DNA of 64,000 nt from Cordylochernes scorpioides (Eukaryota; Arthropoda; Arachnida; Pseudoscorpiones; Chernetidae). The translations under genes and the position numbers were made by a program. The stretch is from NCBI GenBank assembly GCA_030710605.1, contig CP092873.1:819900-883899 (forward strand), read 5' to 3'. Shown here in pieces: positions 20,216 to 32,120 of the stretch; the first letter of the stretch is position 1; each line of letters begins with the position of its first letter. The notes beneath the pieces are model-generated. The model ran no database searches and was not told the DNA's origin. It saw only the letters and a program-made list of their open reading frames with translations.

Positions 20216-20739
20216 AAACCTCTATACTTTATAGTACAATCTAGTACAAATTGTATATAGCTTCTTCGCAAGATATTCACTACTTAAATAAAACCTTTAG
20301 CCAAATCGAATTCCTTGTTTTTAACAAAGTTCTGTGAGTAGTATTCACTTTCAATTAGGAAGATGAAAAAGATTGAGATAAAAAGTTTTTCAAAATTCCT
20401 ATAAGAGTAGAAATAGTTAAATATATAATATTTAGAATTATATATATATGAGAAGATACATTTAAATATATTATAAATACATTTTAATTCTTTAATTTTG
20501 TTATTGCCACCACTTTTCAATGACTTCCTGCCATTTTTTAAAAGAGGATATTACAGGAGATTTCAGCAAGGAGTTACTGAAACGTCATGCTAATAAAGAA
20601 CTACAATAATAAATATTATTTTTCAATAAAATCCTAACTATAAAATTGTTTTTATAAGGATTTATCAAAATTTAAATCACCATCTATCGATAAAATATAT
20701 AAATATTATTTTTTCCAATGTGTTTCTTTTGATTTATAT

Positions 20740-20900
20740 TAGCAAATATTATCTCTAAAGACCTTACATAATTATTTGATGAATAAGCTTATCACATCAG
20801 TGGATTATTCACCACTGATGAGCCAAGCCTTCTCATCAAATAATTTTTATCATTGCATTAAAGTATATGTCATAATATATGCTCTTCCAGGAATAATAAA
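20740..20900. repeat. family K foldback remnant
   Basis: TTCACCACTGATGAGCCAAG and its partial inverse TTATCACATCAGTGG face each other. The GAAA half is lost. Confidence 0.5.
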
Positions 20901-20904
20901 GTAA

Positions 20905-21430
20905 ACCTACAGTCAACGAGAGAGCGACGTCGATAGAAGGCAACTAAGTTACGGCCATTTTGAACCACTGGCCACATTCCGGAGGGGGCTTTTCTTGGAA
21001 CCCTCAGGACTATTTTTGGACAGTTGGGGGGTGGTGTGCGACAAAAACGGTCGTTCAGCGGTGGTAACCTCGCGCTACCTCTCTCTCGCTGGTTGCCTGG
21101 AATTCCTTTTCCAAACTTGTGGTTTCCTTATTTCTCTCTCCCCACATTATTATCATATTGCCACATTGAAAGTCGACAGGATCATATCACAGAAGAGTCG
21201 ACAGGATCATATCACATATATATAGAGAGAGATAGAATGTTTGATAATAAATATCATAGTAAACACATATCCATATTGTCACGCCAGATTGCGGTTTTTC
21301 ATGTTCGACAATATCGTTTTACTACTTGCACACATTTCATACACACTCATTGACAAAACTTAAGGAGGTAGAATGTCTTTGATGTCGCCGGTTGTCTGTT
21401 TTTTTTTTGTTTTTATGAAGACAGAAGCAA
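20905..21430. other. GC-richer unclassified stretch
   Basis: At 20920-21180 it is clearly less AT-rich than the surroundings, with open frames on the plus strand but no recognisable motif. A direct duplication GTCGACAGGATCATATCACA occurs at 21172 and 21197. Probably a decayed element of unknown type. Confidence 0.3.
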
Positions 21431-21439
21431 TTCTGTTCA

Positions 21440-21650
21440 CACATGGTTATCTCGCGTGTCTTCAATAAAGGTCACTGTAATATCTTTCAGAGTTATTGTC
21501 TTAATCCCGATATACATGCTAAAAGGTAAAACTTCCTTAAGTTTTGTCCATGAGTGTATCTTTCAGAGTTATTGTCTAAATACCGATATACATGCTAAAA
21601 GTTACAACTTCCTTAAGTTTTGTCCATGAGTGTATATATAGTCAATAGTC
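21440..21650 (+). repeat. 118-bp satellite, about 1.7 units
   Basis: One full unit, then one lacking the 42-bp CTCGTGTGTCTTCAATAAAG block, giving a 76-bp spacing. Confidence 0.8.
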
Positions 21651-21844
21651 AAAATGAAATATTTTATAATCAAATACACCCATTTTTCAACCTATTTCAT
21701 TCATTTTTGCATACATATATTTAAAATGTAAGAATATATGAATGGAAACTAGATGATGATATAAATTTATAAATATATTTACAATCAATGTGGTCAATTT
21801 TTAATATTCCATAATCACTGAATTATTTATTACTTTTAACATAT

Positions 21845-22029
21845 TGCCACGTGGAAAATTAGAGAAGACCAACTTCGGGATGAGACAGCAATTTATTTCA
21901 GACAAGAACAAACTATGAATGGTAAACAAAAAATAAGCCACGAAGGAAATTTACAGAGTAGCAAAATATAAACATAAAAATGACCACTCTGTTAATAAAA
22001 ATAATAAAATTAATAAATACTTTGTTACA
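21845..22029 (+). mobile_element. solo LTR (family S)
   Basis: 185 bp, TGCCACGTGG...CTTTGTTACA, with ATAT immediately before and after. It contains TATAAACATAAAAATG and AATAAA motifs in the order expected for an LTR. Best-defined copy of the family. Confidence 0.65.
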
Positions 22030-22336
22030 ATATTGTGCATTATGACCTTGTCTGGAGGAGAACTCTCTCAAGGTGGGGAAGCCTCCCTTGCTAAAGAAAT
22101 TTGTACATATACAGCTATATATATTTCCCTACATTTTATCTACCCTTTATTTATTCCTTTATTATATATTATCCTTTATTTGTTCTTCAAATCAAAGACA
22201 CTTCGGCCAATAAATCTTTTTATTATCTCGACGTTTCGACAAAAATCTTTTGTCCTCGTCAGAAGTGAACAAAATTTGATCCTTTATTTGTTCTTAATTT
22301 CTTTTGTGTAATATAATTGATTAGAATACTCAATTA

Positions 22337-22610
22337 CACCTATCCCCCAATTTACACGGTAGATACGTTCCTGAGAAAAACGTGTAAATCGGGGGATAGG
22401 TGTACACAGAAATAAAAATAGAATGCATTGACAGGTTAAAATATGTAGTCAGCACATAAGCTCGAGATTCCTCGTGAGATGTGTACACGGCGCATGTGTT
22501 CAATCACAGTAGCATTTAGTATAGTGCGATAAAAACAAAATACTTATTTGGAAAACCGTGTAAAAGCGAATACGTGTAAAACAAGTACCGTGTAAATCGG
22601 GGGATAGGTG
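22337..22610. mobile_element. TA-flanked MITE (TIR CACCTATCCCCC)
   Basis: 274 bp. The terminal repeats are CACCTATCCCCCAATTTACA (left) and, inverted, CACCTATCCCCCGATTTACA (right), with TA at both ends. A third inverted copy of the terminal motif at about 22380-22402 makes the left 66 bp a hairpin by itself. No ORF. Fits a Tc1/mariner/pogo-derived MITE. Confidence 0.8.
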
Positions 22611-22619
22611 TATATTGTT

Positions 22620-23400
22620 TTAAAATGTCAAAATCTATAGCATTTCTGAAGACCTCTACACCCACACAAATATTTCACTCTATCTCTCTACGTGGATTGG
22701 AATATTTTCAATTAAATATAAAAGTTAATCCTTCTTATAAATAAGAAAAACTAAAGTTTAAGCCACTTACTTCATCAGCGTTTTATAGGGAACTTTATCT
22801 CTCAGTTATTTTTCCCTTTTAATAAATGTCTTCCAGGGAAAGGAGAGAAAGAAAGGAGGGTAATAAAGTCTTAAATTGAAGGTCATTTCTCTACATTTAT
22901 CTAATAAAATACCGTTTGTGAAAATTAATTGAAAAGTTCTGTACCATCTTTTTTTCTCAACGGGAAAATCTTTATTGTAACATTATTATTTTTTATTGTT
23001 TAGAATGAAGTGTGTTATTATATCTTTGTTTTTATAGATTTATACGTTATACCATACTTTGGAAGCAAAGTTTTACCATTTGTAGTTTTGTAGAGAATCG
23101 TTGTTGTTGTCGTATCCAATGCTTTTCATTGGAAAATGGGTACCGTTGCCACGTTAGTTACCTTGGAAATGAATCAGATTATGGTCGAATATTCCAAGGG
23201 TCCTGGAGGGACCGCAGGGAGTTATGGTCGGACTTCTCCCCTCCTGTAGAGAAATAGAAATGGTATATTGAAACGTGAATAGTTGAATATATTGTACAGT
23301 GATAACATTCTCTTACTAATAAATAAATTTAGGTATTGAGTAAAAATACAGTATAAGACCCCCAGAGAAAATTATATTTTAAAAAATATTTTTAATCTCT
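22620..23400. other. AT-rich, no gene
   Basis: No coding or repeat signal apart from a GTTGTTGTTGTCGTATCCAA phrase (about 23101) resembling the repeat at 24485 and 25240. Confidence 0.4.
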
Positions 23401-23404
23401 AGTT

Positions 23405-24480
23405 TTCGAGCACGAATCCCGATATACATGCTAAAAGGTACAACTTCCTTAAGTTTTGTCTATGATTGTATATTGGTTATCTCGTGTGTCTTCAATAAAG
23501 GTCACTGTAATATCTTTCAGAGTTATTGTCTCAATCCCGATATACATGGTAAAAGTCACAACTTCCTTAAGTTTTGTCCATGAGTGTATATTGGTTATCT
23601 CGTGTGTCTTCAATAAAGGTCACTGTAATATCTTTCAGAGTTATTGTCTGAATCCCGATATACATGCTAAAAGGTACAACTTCCTTAAGTTTTGTCCATG
23701 AGTGTATATTGGTTATCTCGTGTGTCTTCAATAAAGGTCACTGTAATATCTTTCAGAGTTATTGTCTCAATCCCGATATACATGCTAAAAGGTACAACTT
23801 CCTTAAGTTTTGTCCATGAATGTATATTGGTTATCTCGTTTGTCTTCAATAAAGGTCACTGTAATATCTTTCACAGTTATTGTCTCAATCCCGATATACA
23901 TGCTAAAAGGTACAACTTCCTTAAGTTTTGTCCATGAATGTATATTGGTTATCTCGTTTGTCTTAAATAAAGGTCACTGTAATATCTTTCAGAGTTATTG
24001 TCTGAATCCCGATATACATGTTAAAAGGTACAACTTTCATAAGTTTTGTCCATGAGTCTATATTGGTTATCTCGTGTGTCTTCAATAAAGGTCACTGTAA
24101 TATCTTTCAGAGTTATTGTCTCAATCCCGATATACATGCTAAAAGGTACAACTTCCTTAAGTTTTGTCCATGAGTGTATATTGGTTATCTCGTGTGTCTT
24201 CAATAAAGGTCACTGTAATATCTTTCAGAGTTATTGTCTGAATCCCGATATACATGCTGAAAGGTACAACTTCCTTTAGTTTTGTCCATGAGTGTATATT
24301 GGTTATCTCGTGTGTCTTCAATAAAGGTCACTGTAATATCTTTCAGAGTTATTGTCTGAATCCCGATATACATGCTAAAAGTCACAACTTCCTTAATGTT
24401 TTTCCATGAATGTATATTAGATGTCTGAATATCGATATATTAGTTAAAAGGTACAACTTCCTTAAGTCCTTCCATGAATG
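23405..24480 (+). repeat. 118-bp satellite array, about 9 units
   Basis: Units repeat at 118-bp spacing (for example, equivalent ATG codons at 23692, 23810, 24046). Unit phrases: TTGGTTATCTCGTGTGTCTT, CAATAAAGGTCACTGTAATA, CAATCCCGATATACATGCTA, AGGTACAACTTCCTTAAGTT. The last units decay. The open frames here are a by-product of a unit with few stops. Confidence 0.95.
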
Positions 24481-24484
24481 TAAA

Positions 24485-24580
24485 TGTATGTTGTTGTTGT
24501 CGTGTCCAATGAAGAGCCTCAGATGTCTCCATACATCTCTATCACAGCAATCGCAATATCCACTATCTTGGGTGCGTGAA
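24485..24580 (+). repeat. isolated 115-bp repeat unit
   Basis: GTCGTGTCCAATGAAGAGCC and CATACATCTCTATCACAGCA match the array at 25240-25790. Confidence 0.7.
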
Positions 24581-24589
24581 GCTGTGTAA

Positions 24590-25235
24590 ATTTTAATAAC
24601 ATTTAATTAAAACACGTGCCATGACACGATGGCAGGTACCTGGCTTACCTAACCTAATAAGAGAGTGATTACCCTAATTAATCAATTTAAATTAATTCCC
24701 AATTAATATAGAACACATAAGACCGTGGCGTATAATAGAACCATTGACAAAATTAATGACTTCCCTGGTAGGGTCATTAAGGTAAGCACAATTTCTTCTC
24801 ACCCACAACATCTAACGGCTAATTGAGACCCTTCGAAATCTATTAATTCGTCCAAACGACGCCTTTTGATTAAGTACCTCTCATTAATTAGTGGCCCTCA
24901 ACTATATTCCCACTGAAGATTTACGCCTGTTTGAAAAAGGATATTGCGAAAAGTGTTTTTCCCCGATATATCAAAAAGTGAATAAAATGCGTATAGATAG
25001 TAAATATTTTTCTATTTAACATATAAATCAAGAACTCTCTTTGTTTTTTTAATAGTATATTTGTCTCTATCTATAAATCAGTTTTATGGTTTAACTTAAA
25101 GGTTTTAGGTTATTTTGGTGTTTGTGTTTGATTTTGAGAATTTATTTTTCATTCTTATCGTTTGTATTTTCGACAAATTATGAAGATGGAGGCTTTTTTT
25201 GGAGGCAATATATATATTTTTCGTTTTATTTAATT
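24590..25235. other. AT-rich, no gene
   Basis: No recognisable element between the two blocks of the 115-bp repeat. Confidence 0.4.
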
Positions 25236-25239
25236 GAAT

Positions 25240-25790
25240 ATTTTAGTTGTTGATGTTGTTATGTTCAATGAAGAGCCTCAGATGTCTCCGTGTATATCTT
25301 TCACAGAAATGTTCTCTATCTTGGGTTGGAAAACTGTTGTTCTGGGTCCATGCCAATTTTCTGTTGTTGTTGTGTCCAATGAAGAACCTCAGATATCTCC
25401 ATACATCTCTATCACAGCAATGTTCTCTATCTTGGGCGTGTAAAGCTGCTGTTCTGGGTCCATGTCAATTTTCTGTTGCTGTTGTCGTGTTCAATGAAGA
25501 ACCTCAGAGGTCTCTGTAAATCTCTATCACAGAAATGTTCTCTATCTTGGGTGTGTAAAGCTGCTTTTCTAGGTCCATGTCAATTTTCTGTTGTTGTTGT
25601 CGTGTCCAATGAAGAGCCTAAAATGTCTCCATACATCCTTATCATAGCAGTCGCAATGTTCTCTATCTTGGGTGTGTAAAGCTGCTGTTCTGGATCCATG
25701 TCAATTTTCTGTTGTTGTCGTGTCCAATGAAGAGCTTCAGATGTCTCCATACATCTCTATCACAGCAATGTCCTCTATCTTGAGTAGAGT
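25240..25790 (+). repeat. tandem repeat, about 115-bp units, 5 copies
   Basis: Each unit contains GTGTCCAATGAAGAGCCTCA, TCTATCACAGCAATGTTCTC and TTCTGGGTCCATGTCAATTT. Units start near 25247, 25362, 25476, 25593 and 25708. Confidence 0.85.
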
Positions 25791-25994
25791 ATTTTAGTAT
25801 TTCCTAATAATAAATAAAGATACTCATCGCTTTTACCTTTAGCCTCTTCTTAGAAATGATATACCGCGCGATTCCTCCTGCTGTAATATCCTACTATATT
25901 TCAGTATAAGCTGGATTTTACCTCTTCAATTTTGTACTTTGTAGTTACTATAGATACTTATTCGTCTTTCTTATCTCTGAGGTAGAATGCGTTT

Positions 25995-26245
25995 ATCTTT
26001 GTTATTAAGACTGGGAGCACTACTCAGTAGCAGGACACTCTGACTTAGCTCCAATATGAAATGACCGCCTCTGAAACGAGAAACTGACGTCATGTGCAGC
26101 CGCTCCTAACATGGAGTACATTCTATATCCCTGGAGCCTTTACAGGGTACTATCAGCCGGGCCAGATGAACCCAGGTTTTTTAGTGAGCTTGTTACCACT
26201 CCCCTCCTCCTTTTTCATCCGGGCTTGGGGTCGGCAAAGGCGGAT
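25995..26245 (-). repeat. dispersed repeat D copy
   Basis: Contains GGGAGCACTACTCAGTAGCA, AGCCGCTCCTAACATGGAGT and TTTTTCATCCGGGCTTGGGG. Opposite-orientation copies are at 38340-38670, 44185-44430 and 56390-56740. No ORF or tRNA-like head recognised; unclassified. Confidence 0.65.
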
Positions 26246-26549
26246 TTACTCTAGATACTCTAATGGTAAAGATCTATATGTGTGTGGTGTCCGAGCATTC
26301 TTCGTGAAGATATTAAGCAAAATTGAGTTATTCGATAGAACCCATTGTTGGATTGAAAACTGCGCTATAAAATATTCTCACAGAATTTCTTTGGAAAGAG
26401 ATCAGGGGACAAAGAGAGAAACTGTCATCTCAACGCCTACACACTCCATTCCTATTCTCCTACTTGTTATAAGAGGATTGTGTGACTTTGTAGCGATGTT
26501 TTCTCACATTAGATACATTCATATATATATATATATATATATACCCCTC

Positions 26550-26700
26550 CTAGCGGTTTCACCAAATTAAACTGGCTAAACCGCTGGGAGGGTTCACCAC
26601 TGATGAGCCAGGCCCTCCCATCAATTTTTCCATTGCAGTAAGGGCAGTATAAATTGTTTAATTTCAAAAAGATTCTTACGAGTCTAAAATAGTTTCGAAT
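26550..26700 (+). repeat. family K copy with facing arm
   Basis: CCTAGCGGTTTCACCAAATT faces CTGGCTAAACCGCTGGGAGG, so AGCGGTTT/AAACCGCT closes a hairpin. Downstream are CTGATGAGCCAGGCCCTCCC and GCAGTAAGGGCAGTATAAAT. The usual GAAA is TAAA here. Confidence 0.7.
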
Positions 26701-26754
26701 TTTAATAGCTATTTTTATATATATTGTTCTGAAAATAGAGCAATCCATACTTAA

Positions 26755-26870
26755 ATCATTAGATAATAAAAATAAATATATTGGATTGAATGAGAGATTT
26801 ATTTGCAAATATTTCCGTTGGCTAAACGCCAACCTTTATCAAGCTATTACATTTTTGAATAAATAAACTC
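26755..26870 (-). repeat. family F single arm
   Basis: TTAGATAATAAAAATAAATA, ATTTGCAAATATTTCCGTTG and AACGCCAACCTTTATCAAGC match one arm of 8531-8755. It is followed by a short hairpin AGTGTTATAATCGACTATAA. Confidence 0.65.
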
Positions 26871-27149
26871 AGCGCCGCATAGTGTTATAATCGACTATAA
26901 CACTATGCCACTATGCGGCTTCCACAGGCTTCAATATACGAAAAACAAGAAAATTAAACTTTAATATGCTTAAATCGAAAAAAGGTTTTGTACAGGGTTT
27001 TGTTGCAACGTTACAGATGAATGTTGTTGATGAATGTCAAGTGTCACAATGAAGAGAAATGGGTCCTTACAATATCACTGTTGCATATCCTTCCTTCATC
27101 CATCAAATCTATGTAACTTCCGCCATCAAATAATAAACTCTCTACCGTT

Positions 27150-27689
27150 CAACTTAACGCCATGTATTGACCGTCTCCGGACAAATTAGCGGACTAAGGT
27201 CGGTGACAAACCCACTACATCAGCTTTGGTGAATTAATAACACCCACCTACAGACAATGTTATAATTTAATTGAATTAATAAAAACATATATCTCTTTTC
27301 GGGTGCCCGAGCCGGACGAGGTCGGCGCGCTCTCGCTGCGTGCCAGAAAAGGCATATTTCCTGATGACGCAATATATAGACACGGGATTTTCTATAATAA
27401 TTTTCACCATATCTCCCAACTAAATATAGACTCCTTAAAAATAGTATTTATGCATAATGCATATCAAAATAATATAATCAAAATAAACGTCAGAATCTGA
27501 CGCAATCTATTGACCGTCGCCGCAACTAGCGGCCTCGGTTCGGTGACAAAGCCACAACACCAGCTTTGGTAAACTGAGAAGCGTCCACCTAGAGACCATG
27601 GTTTCGGGCTAATGGCCCTCGTCAGTCTAGGGCGGTCTTTATTCCATGAGATCCACACGGGATCTAATGGAATCCTCACAATCTACCAA
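27150..27689. repeat. GC-rich repeat E, interrupted by copia
   Basis: Two blocks (27155-27255 and 27490-27689) share CTATTGACCGTCGCCGCAA, CCACAACACCAGCTTTGG and CCACCTAGAGACCATGG with the large foldback at 57224-57557 and, more weakly, 49640-49880. The right flank of the copia element (32385-32480) is the continuation, so copia inserted into this repeat. Confidence 0.7.
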
Positions 27690-27694
27690 AGAGG

Positions 27695-27940
27695 TGTTGG
27701 GAGAATCTTAATAAATTGCTCTCTATTAAAACTTAAAACTTCTTTATTGAAGGCACAAATAACAATGACAATAATAAAACTAAATACTCTTACACCTTAA
27801 CGTCTCCTCAAATACTATCTCCCTCACTTACTCAAAGAAAGACACATATTTATATACATACAACACCACAGAATAAATTAGTTCACAGATTAATTAAATC
27901 ATAGAATGAAAATGAATATTTTAAATAATAAACATCAACA
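27695..27940 (-). repeat. 3' LTR of copia element
   Basis: TGTTGGGAGAATC...AACATCAACA, 246 bp. The purine tract is the reverse complement of AATCTCCCCTTC at 27941-27952. Confidence 0.95.
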
Positions 27941-27972
27941 AATCTCCCCTTCAAATTTTCAATTTTCATTCC

Positions 27973-29598
27973 TCAAAAAATAACTCCACCACTTATGCAG
28001 TTTTTAAGCTTGACAGCATCCACAGTCTTGATGAGAGGGTCCGCTTTCATTTCTTCTGAAGGGATATGCAAAACTTCAATTTCTTCATCTTCTACAATTT
28101 GTCTTATGAAGTGACACTTTCTATTCAAGTACTTCGTACTTGCTTTCATATTTTTTGACTTAATCATAGATATGGCATTCTGGCTGTCACAATAAACAGT
28201 AATTTGATCTTTCAAACTAATCTTCATTTCTCTAATGATGTTACGTGTCCAAATTAATTCTTTAATTCCTTCAGATAAGGCTTCTAATTCACTCTCTGCA
28301 GTTGACAAGGCAACAGATCTTTGTTTATTACTCTTCCAATTAAGTAAGTTGTTTCCCATTTCTATAACAAAACCAGTATACGATCTCGCATCAGCTGTTC
28401 TGTCCCAACTCGCATCAGTATAAGTCACAATACTTGGATCTCCCCTTGAGTAAATCAATTCATAATTCATAGTTCCCTTCAAATATCTTAATATTTTCTT
28501 CAATCCATTCATGTGAACCTCTCTAGGATCTTTATTAAATCTACTCATATTGCTTATAGCATAACATATGTCCGGTCTTGTTCTAGTTGCTATGTAAATT
28601 AACTTTCCAACAATTTCTTGATAGTATTTTTGATCAATCGATTTACTATTTTCAAATATATCATAATTTGTAGAAATGCATAACGGAGTTTTCGAAGGAT
28701 TGCAATCACGCAAATTATAGGCTTCCAATATTTCTTCAATATATTTCTTTTGATTTATAAAAATGCTATCATCCCTATACTCAAATTCCATTCCAAGAAA
28801 GTTTTTTGCAGCTCCTAAATCCGTGATATCTATCTCTCTTTTTATCTTTTTCCAAATATTTTCCTCAAAATCGTCACCAGATCCTACACTTAGTATGTCA
28901 TCTACATGAATTCCCAGATATAAGAAATGATTTTTAAAATTGCAATAATATAAACATGGATCATTCGCAGATTGTTTCATTCCGGCATTGGTTAATAATT
29001 CATCTAATTTCTTATTCCACATTCTACTCGCTTGTTTTAGGCCATAAATACTTTTCATCAGATAACAAATCTTATTGTTTCCCTTTTCAAATCCAGGAGG
29101 TTGAAGCATAAAAATTTCCTCCTCTAAATCACCATATAAAAAAGCTGTTTGAACGTACTTTTGCTGAGGAATAACTTTTTTCATTGCAGCTATTTTTATT
29201 AGAATTCTTATGGTCTCAGGTCTTATTGTTGGAGAATATATTTCGTGGTAATCACTACCCAGTATTTGATCATATCCTGTAGCTAGTAGCCTCGCTTTGA
29301 AGTTTTTAATTGATCCATCACTATTTTTCTTAATTGAAAAAATCCACTTACTTTTGATCAATTTTTTATCTTTAGGCTTATCTATTAATCTCCAAACTTT
29401 TAAATTAGTAATCCTTTGCATCTCATCTTCCATGGCTTTAATCCATTGCTCTCTATTATCAGAATTAAGTGCTTCTTGGTAATCCCTTGGACATTTAATC
29501 TCATAAGTTCTATCAGAAACATTTTCCTTATTCTTTTTCAGTCTTAATCTTTCAGATCTCCTCACACCCTTTTTTATAAGTTCTTCTTCCTCGGTTTC
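27973..29598 (-). pseudogene. copia reverse transcriptase and RNase H
   Basis: Open for more than 530 codons to the natural stop at 27973, in the same frame as the integrase but separated by a TGA at 29599-29601. Counting from 29565: RT core from about residue 55, the motif A region near 137-144 reads KYVQTAFL where the family has DV(K/Q)TAFL, so the catalytic Asp is replaced by Tyr. SIYGLKQASRMW is at 172-183, HVDDIL (motif C) at 220-225, and RNase H follows with YTDASW and LSTAESE. The lost motif A Asp should abolish RT activity even without the stops. Confidence 0.9.
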
Positions 29599-31032
29599 TC
29601 ACAGACGAAGATCTCGTTCTTCTCTCATTTCTCTCGTCATTCCTGGTTCTGGTCCTCTTATGCGTGGAGTAATTATTTCATCAGGAGGTATTTCATCTAT
29701 TTCACTCAAATCTATATCATTATCATCTTGAGTAAAATGCTCATCATCGATGTTAAAGTTTTCTACTCGGTCTTCTCTATTACCACCAGAGTCTTCATTC
29801 CTGTGAGAAATCAAATTTTGGTCTTCTCTACTAAAAAAGAAAAGTTCATTTTCATCAAGATTTCTACCACTATTATTCATTAAATAATATCCTAACTTAG
29901 CTTCATTAAATTTAACATCTGATACTTCATGAATTTCATCCATTTCTGGTAAATATATTCTATAGCCTTTTCTTATCATACTATAGCCCATCATGATCCC
30001 TTTATGAGCTTTTGGTTCCATCTTCTTTCTCTTTTCTTTTCTAATATGAACATAAGCTTCGCTTCCGAACCTTTTTAAGTAAACAATGTTTGGTTTCCAT
30101 CCCTTGTATATCTCGAAAGGAGTTGTATTCATTTCTTTGATTTTTATTCTATTATTTATATGAACAGCCACTTTAACACTTTCACTCCAAAATTTTAAAG
30201 GTAATTTAGAATCAATTAGCATGGTTCTTGCCAACTCAACTATGGTTCTATTAAATCTTTCGGCTTTTCCATTACTTTCAGGAGTATAAGCTGTGGTGAA
30301 TTCTTGTTTGATGCCCTTACTAGATAACCATCGCCTCAAATAATTTGAAATATACTCTCCACCATTATCATTTCGAATTCTCTTCAATTTCTTTCCAGTC
30401 TGTCTTTATTCTTGCATAATCAAGTTTATTATGGAATCTGCTGTTTGAGATTTATTAGCAATTGGTATAACGAAAGTAAAATTACTATAGTCATCTACAA
30501 TAGTGATGAAATACTTATATCCAAATGAATCATTCAAAGGTCCAACTATGTCGGTATGCCATAGATCCAAAATATCTTCAGATTGTTTATATTGAATACT
30601 TTTGTAAGATTTTCTATGTAATTTTCCCAATGTACAAGATTCGCAATTCCCTTTGTTATTATGTAAATTTTTCAATCCTAATACAGTTGAATTATCATAC
30701 ATTTCTTTCAATTTCTGAAAATTTACATGAGCAAGTCTTTGATGCCATAGCATATCATCTACTTCTGCTTTTCTAGCGATTTCCATATTTAGGATTCCTT
30801 CAACTTCAAATTTATTACCATTTCTCCTTGCCTCATATAAAATCTCACCATCTTTACCTATTACCTCAGCTTTATATTTACCAAATAATACACCAAAATC
30901 ATGATCCACAATTTTTGCAACTGATAATAAACTTTCTCTCAAATCAGGCACATGCAAAACATTTTCAAATTTTATGAATCCCTCATTTACATTCGACTTC
31001 ATTCTTATAGCTCCAATTCCTGATGATTCCAT
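29599..31032 (-). pseudogene. copia integrase, stop-interrupted
   Basis: One frame broken by a TAA at 30406-30408. The first part (30406-31032) has the pre-integrase region and the HHCC zinc motif (WHQRLAH at about 96-102, CESC at 130-133), then the first catalytic Asp in LWHTDIVGP. The second part (29599-30387) has RNDNGGEY (second Asp) and PESNGKAERFNRT (Glu), then the long acidic linker before RT. Motif spacing is normal, so the stop is a point change. Confidence 0.92.
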
Positions 31033-31082
31033 TATTGCACCTTTCTTAGCTGTCTCTATTATTCTTTCCTCCTCTTTATATT

Positions 31083-32063
31083 CTATAAATAATTATTTCT
31101 TACTAACCATATGGCTAGAGGCTCCAGAATCCATTGTCCATCTTTTTTTTCATCCCCTTGATCTTCCTCTTCGTAATTGTCTTCATTTGTTTCCATCACA
31201 TGACTTGTAGACTCTCTATAATTTTTCTTGTTTATTACTCTCTTAGGCCCATTATAATTATGCTCTGCATGCTCTTCACTTCTATTCTTTCTACATATTG
31301 CCGATTTATGACCAAATCCTCCACATTTAAAACATTTGATTTTGTTTCTACACTCTCTAGAAATATGTCCCATCATTCCACATTTATAACATTTAATAAA
31401 TTTTCTTCTTTCCGTCCAGCCTTCTTTAGCTTTTGATGCAATTTCTGTTTGCCGTTTTTCTTCTTTTCTATGTTTTAATTTTTCTTCTGTTTCCTTCAGG
31501 ATTTGTCTTATTGTGTTCATATTATTTTGCCTGTCAGATTTTATAATTTTTATGTCAAAATCAAATTCAACTCTCAAACCTTCCAAAAAGAAGCAAATTA
31601 ATTCTCTATCTCTTATTTCATCTCCTGCTTGAATGCTTCTGCTCTTTATAATCATTGCTCTATTTAAGTAATCATCAACCGTTTCATCTTCCTTCATTTT
31701 TAATTTTGACAATTCTATTCTATTTTTCATCTGCAAGTCTTCATTTTTTGATGCCATTTCTTCCCCAATTATATTCCATAATCTCTTGGCACTTTTTTCG
31801 CTCGAGTATTTTAGCACTTGAGTGTCATTCATTGTTCTGTTCATCAAATTTCTTGCAATGGCATTGTCATCATCCCAGTCTTCCCAGATTTTCACTTTTT
31901 CTTCAAATTTTTTATCTGTTTCTATTGGCCTTTCAACTTCTTCTCCTTCTATAATTCGTCTCCATAATTTTAATCCTCTTAATTCACTTCCAATTCTATT
32001 TGCCCAGATCAAGTAGTTTTTGTCAGATAATTTTTCTATTGGAGATAAGTTAAAATTTTGCAT
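31083..32063 (-). CDS. copia Gag
   Basis: 326 codons beginning 75 bp inside the 5' LTR. An N-terminal Gag domain (YLIWANRIGSELRGLKLWRR) is followed by UBN2-like helices and two CCHC knuckles, CYKCGMMGHISREC and CFKCGGFGHKSAIC. The protease active site DSGASSHMV lies just downstream in the +1 frame (about 31110-31135), so Gag and Pol are offset by a break at a T-run (31143-31150). That frame meets a TAA at 31093-31095. In intact copia elements Gag and Pol are usually one frame, so this is probably an indel. Confidence 0.92.
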   Translation of the reverse strand: MQNFNLSPIEKLSDKNYLIWANRIGSELRGLKLWRRIIEGEEVERPIETDKKFEEKVKIWEDWDDDNAIARNLMNRTMNDTQVLKYSSEKSAKRLWNIIGEEMASKNEDLQMKNRIELSKLKMKEDETVDDYLNRAMIIKSRSIQAGDEIRDRELICFFLEGLRVEFDFDIKIIKSDRQNNMNTIRQILKETEEKLKHRKEEKRQTEIASKAKEGWTERRKFIKCYKCGMMGHISRECRNKIKCFKCGGFGHKSAICRKNRSEEHAEHNYNGPKRVINKKNYRESTSHVMETNEDNYEEEDQGDEKKDGQWILEPLAIWLVRNNYL

Positions 32064-32120
32064 CTTTTCTTTTTTCTAAAAATTATTCAATTAATCTTGA
32101 TTTGCATCAATTTAAGTCAA

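Noticed and set aside
23456..24279. Series of about 81-aa ORFs (MSMSVYWLSRVSSIKV...) spaced 118 or 236 bp
   Set aside because: They are the translated 118-bp satellite; both strands and several frames are open, and there is no Kozak, splice or codon signal.
26094..26570. 158-aa ORF
   Set aside because: The first third is repeat D in antisense, and the rest has no domain and ends in an AT microsatellite.
30525..30776. Plus-strand ORFs across the copia and gypsy elements
   Set aside because: They are shadows opposite the real minus-strand gag/pol frames, which carry the conserved motifs.
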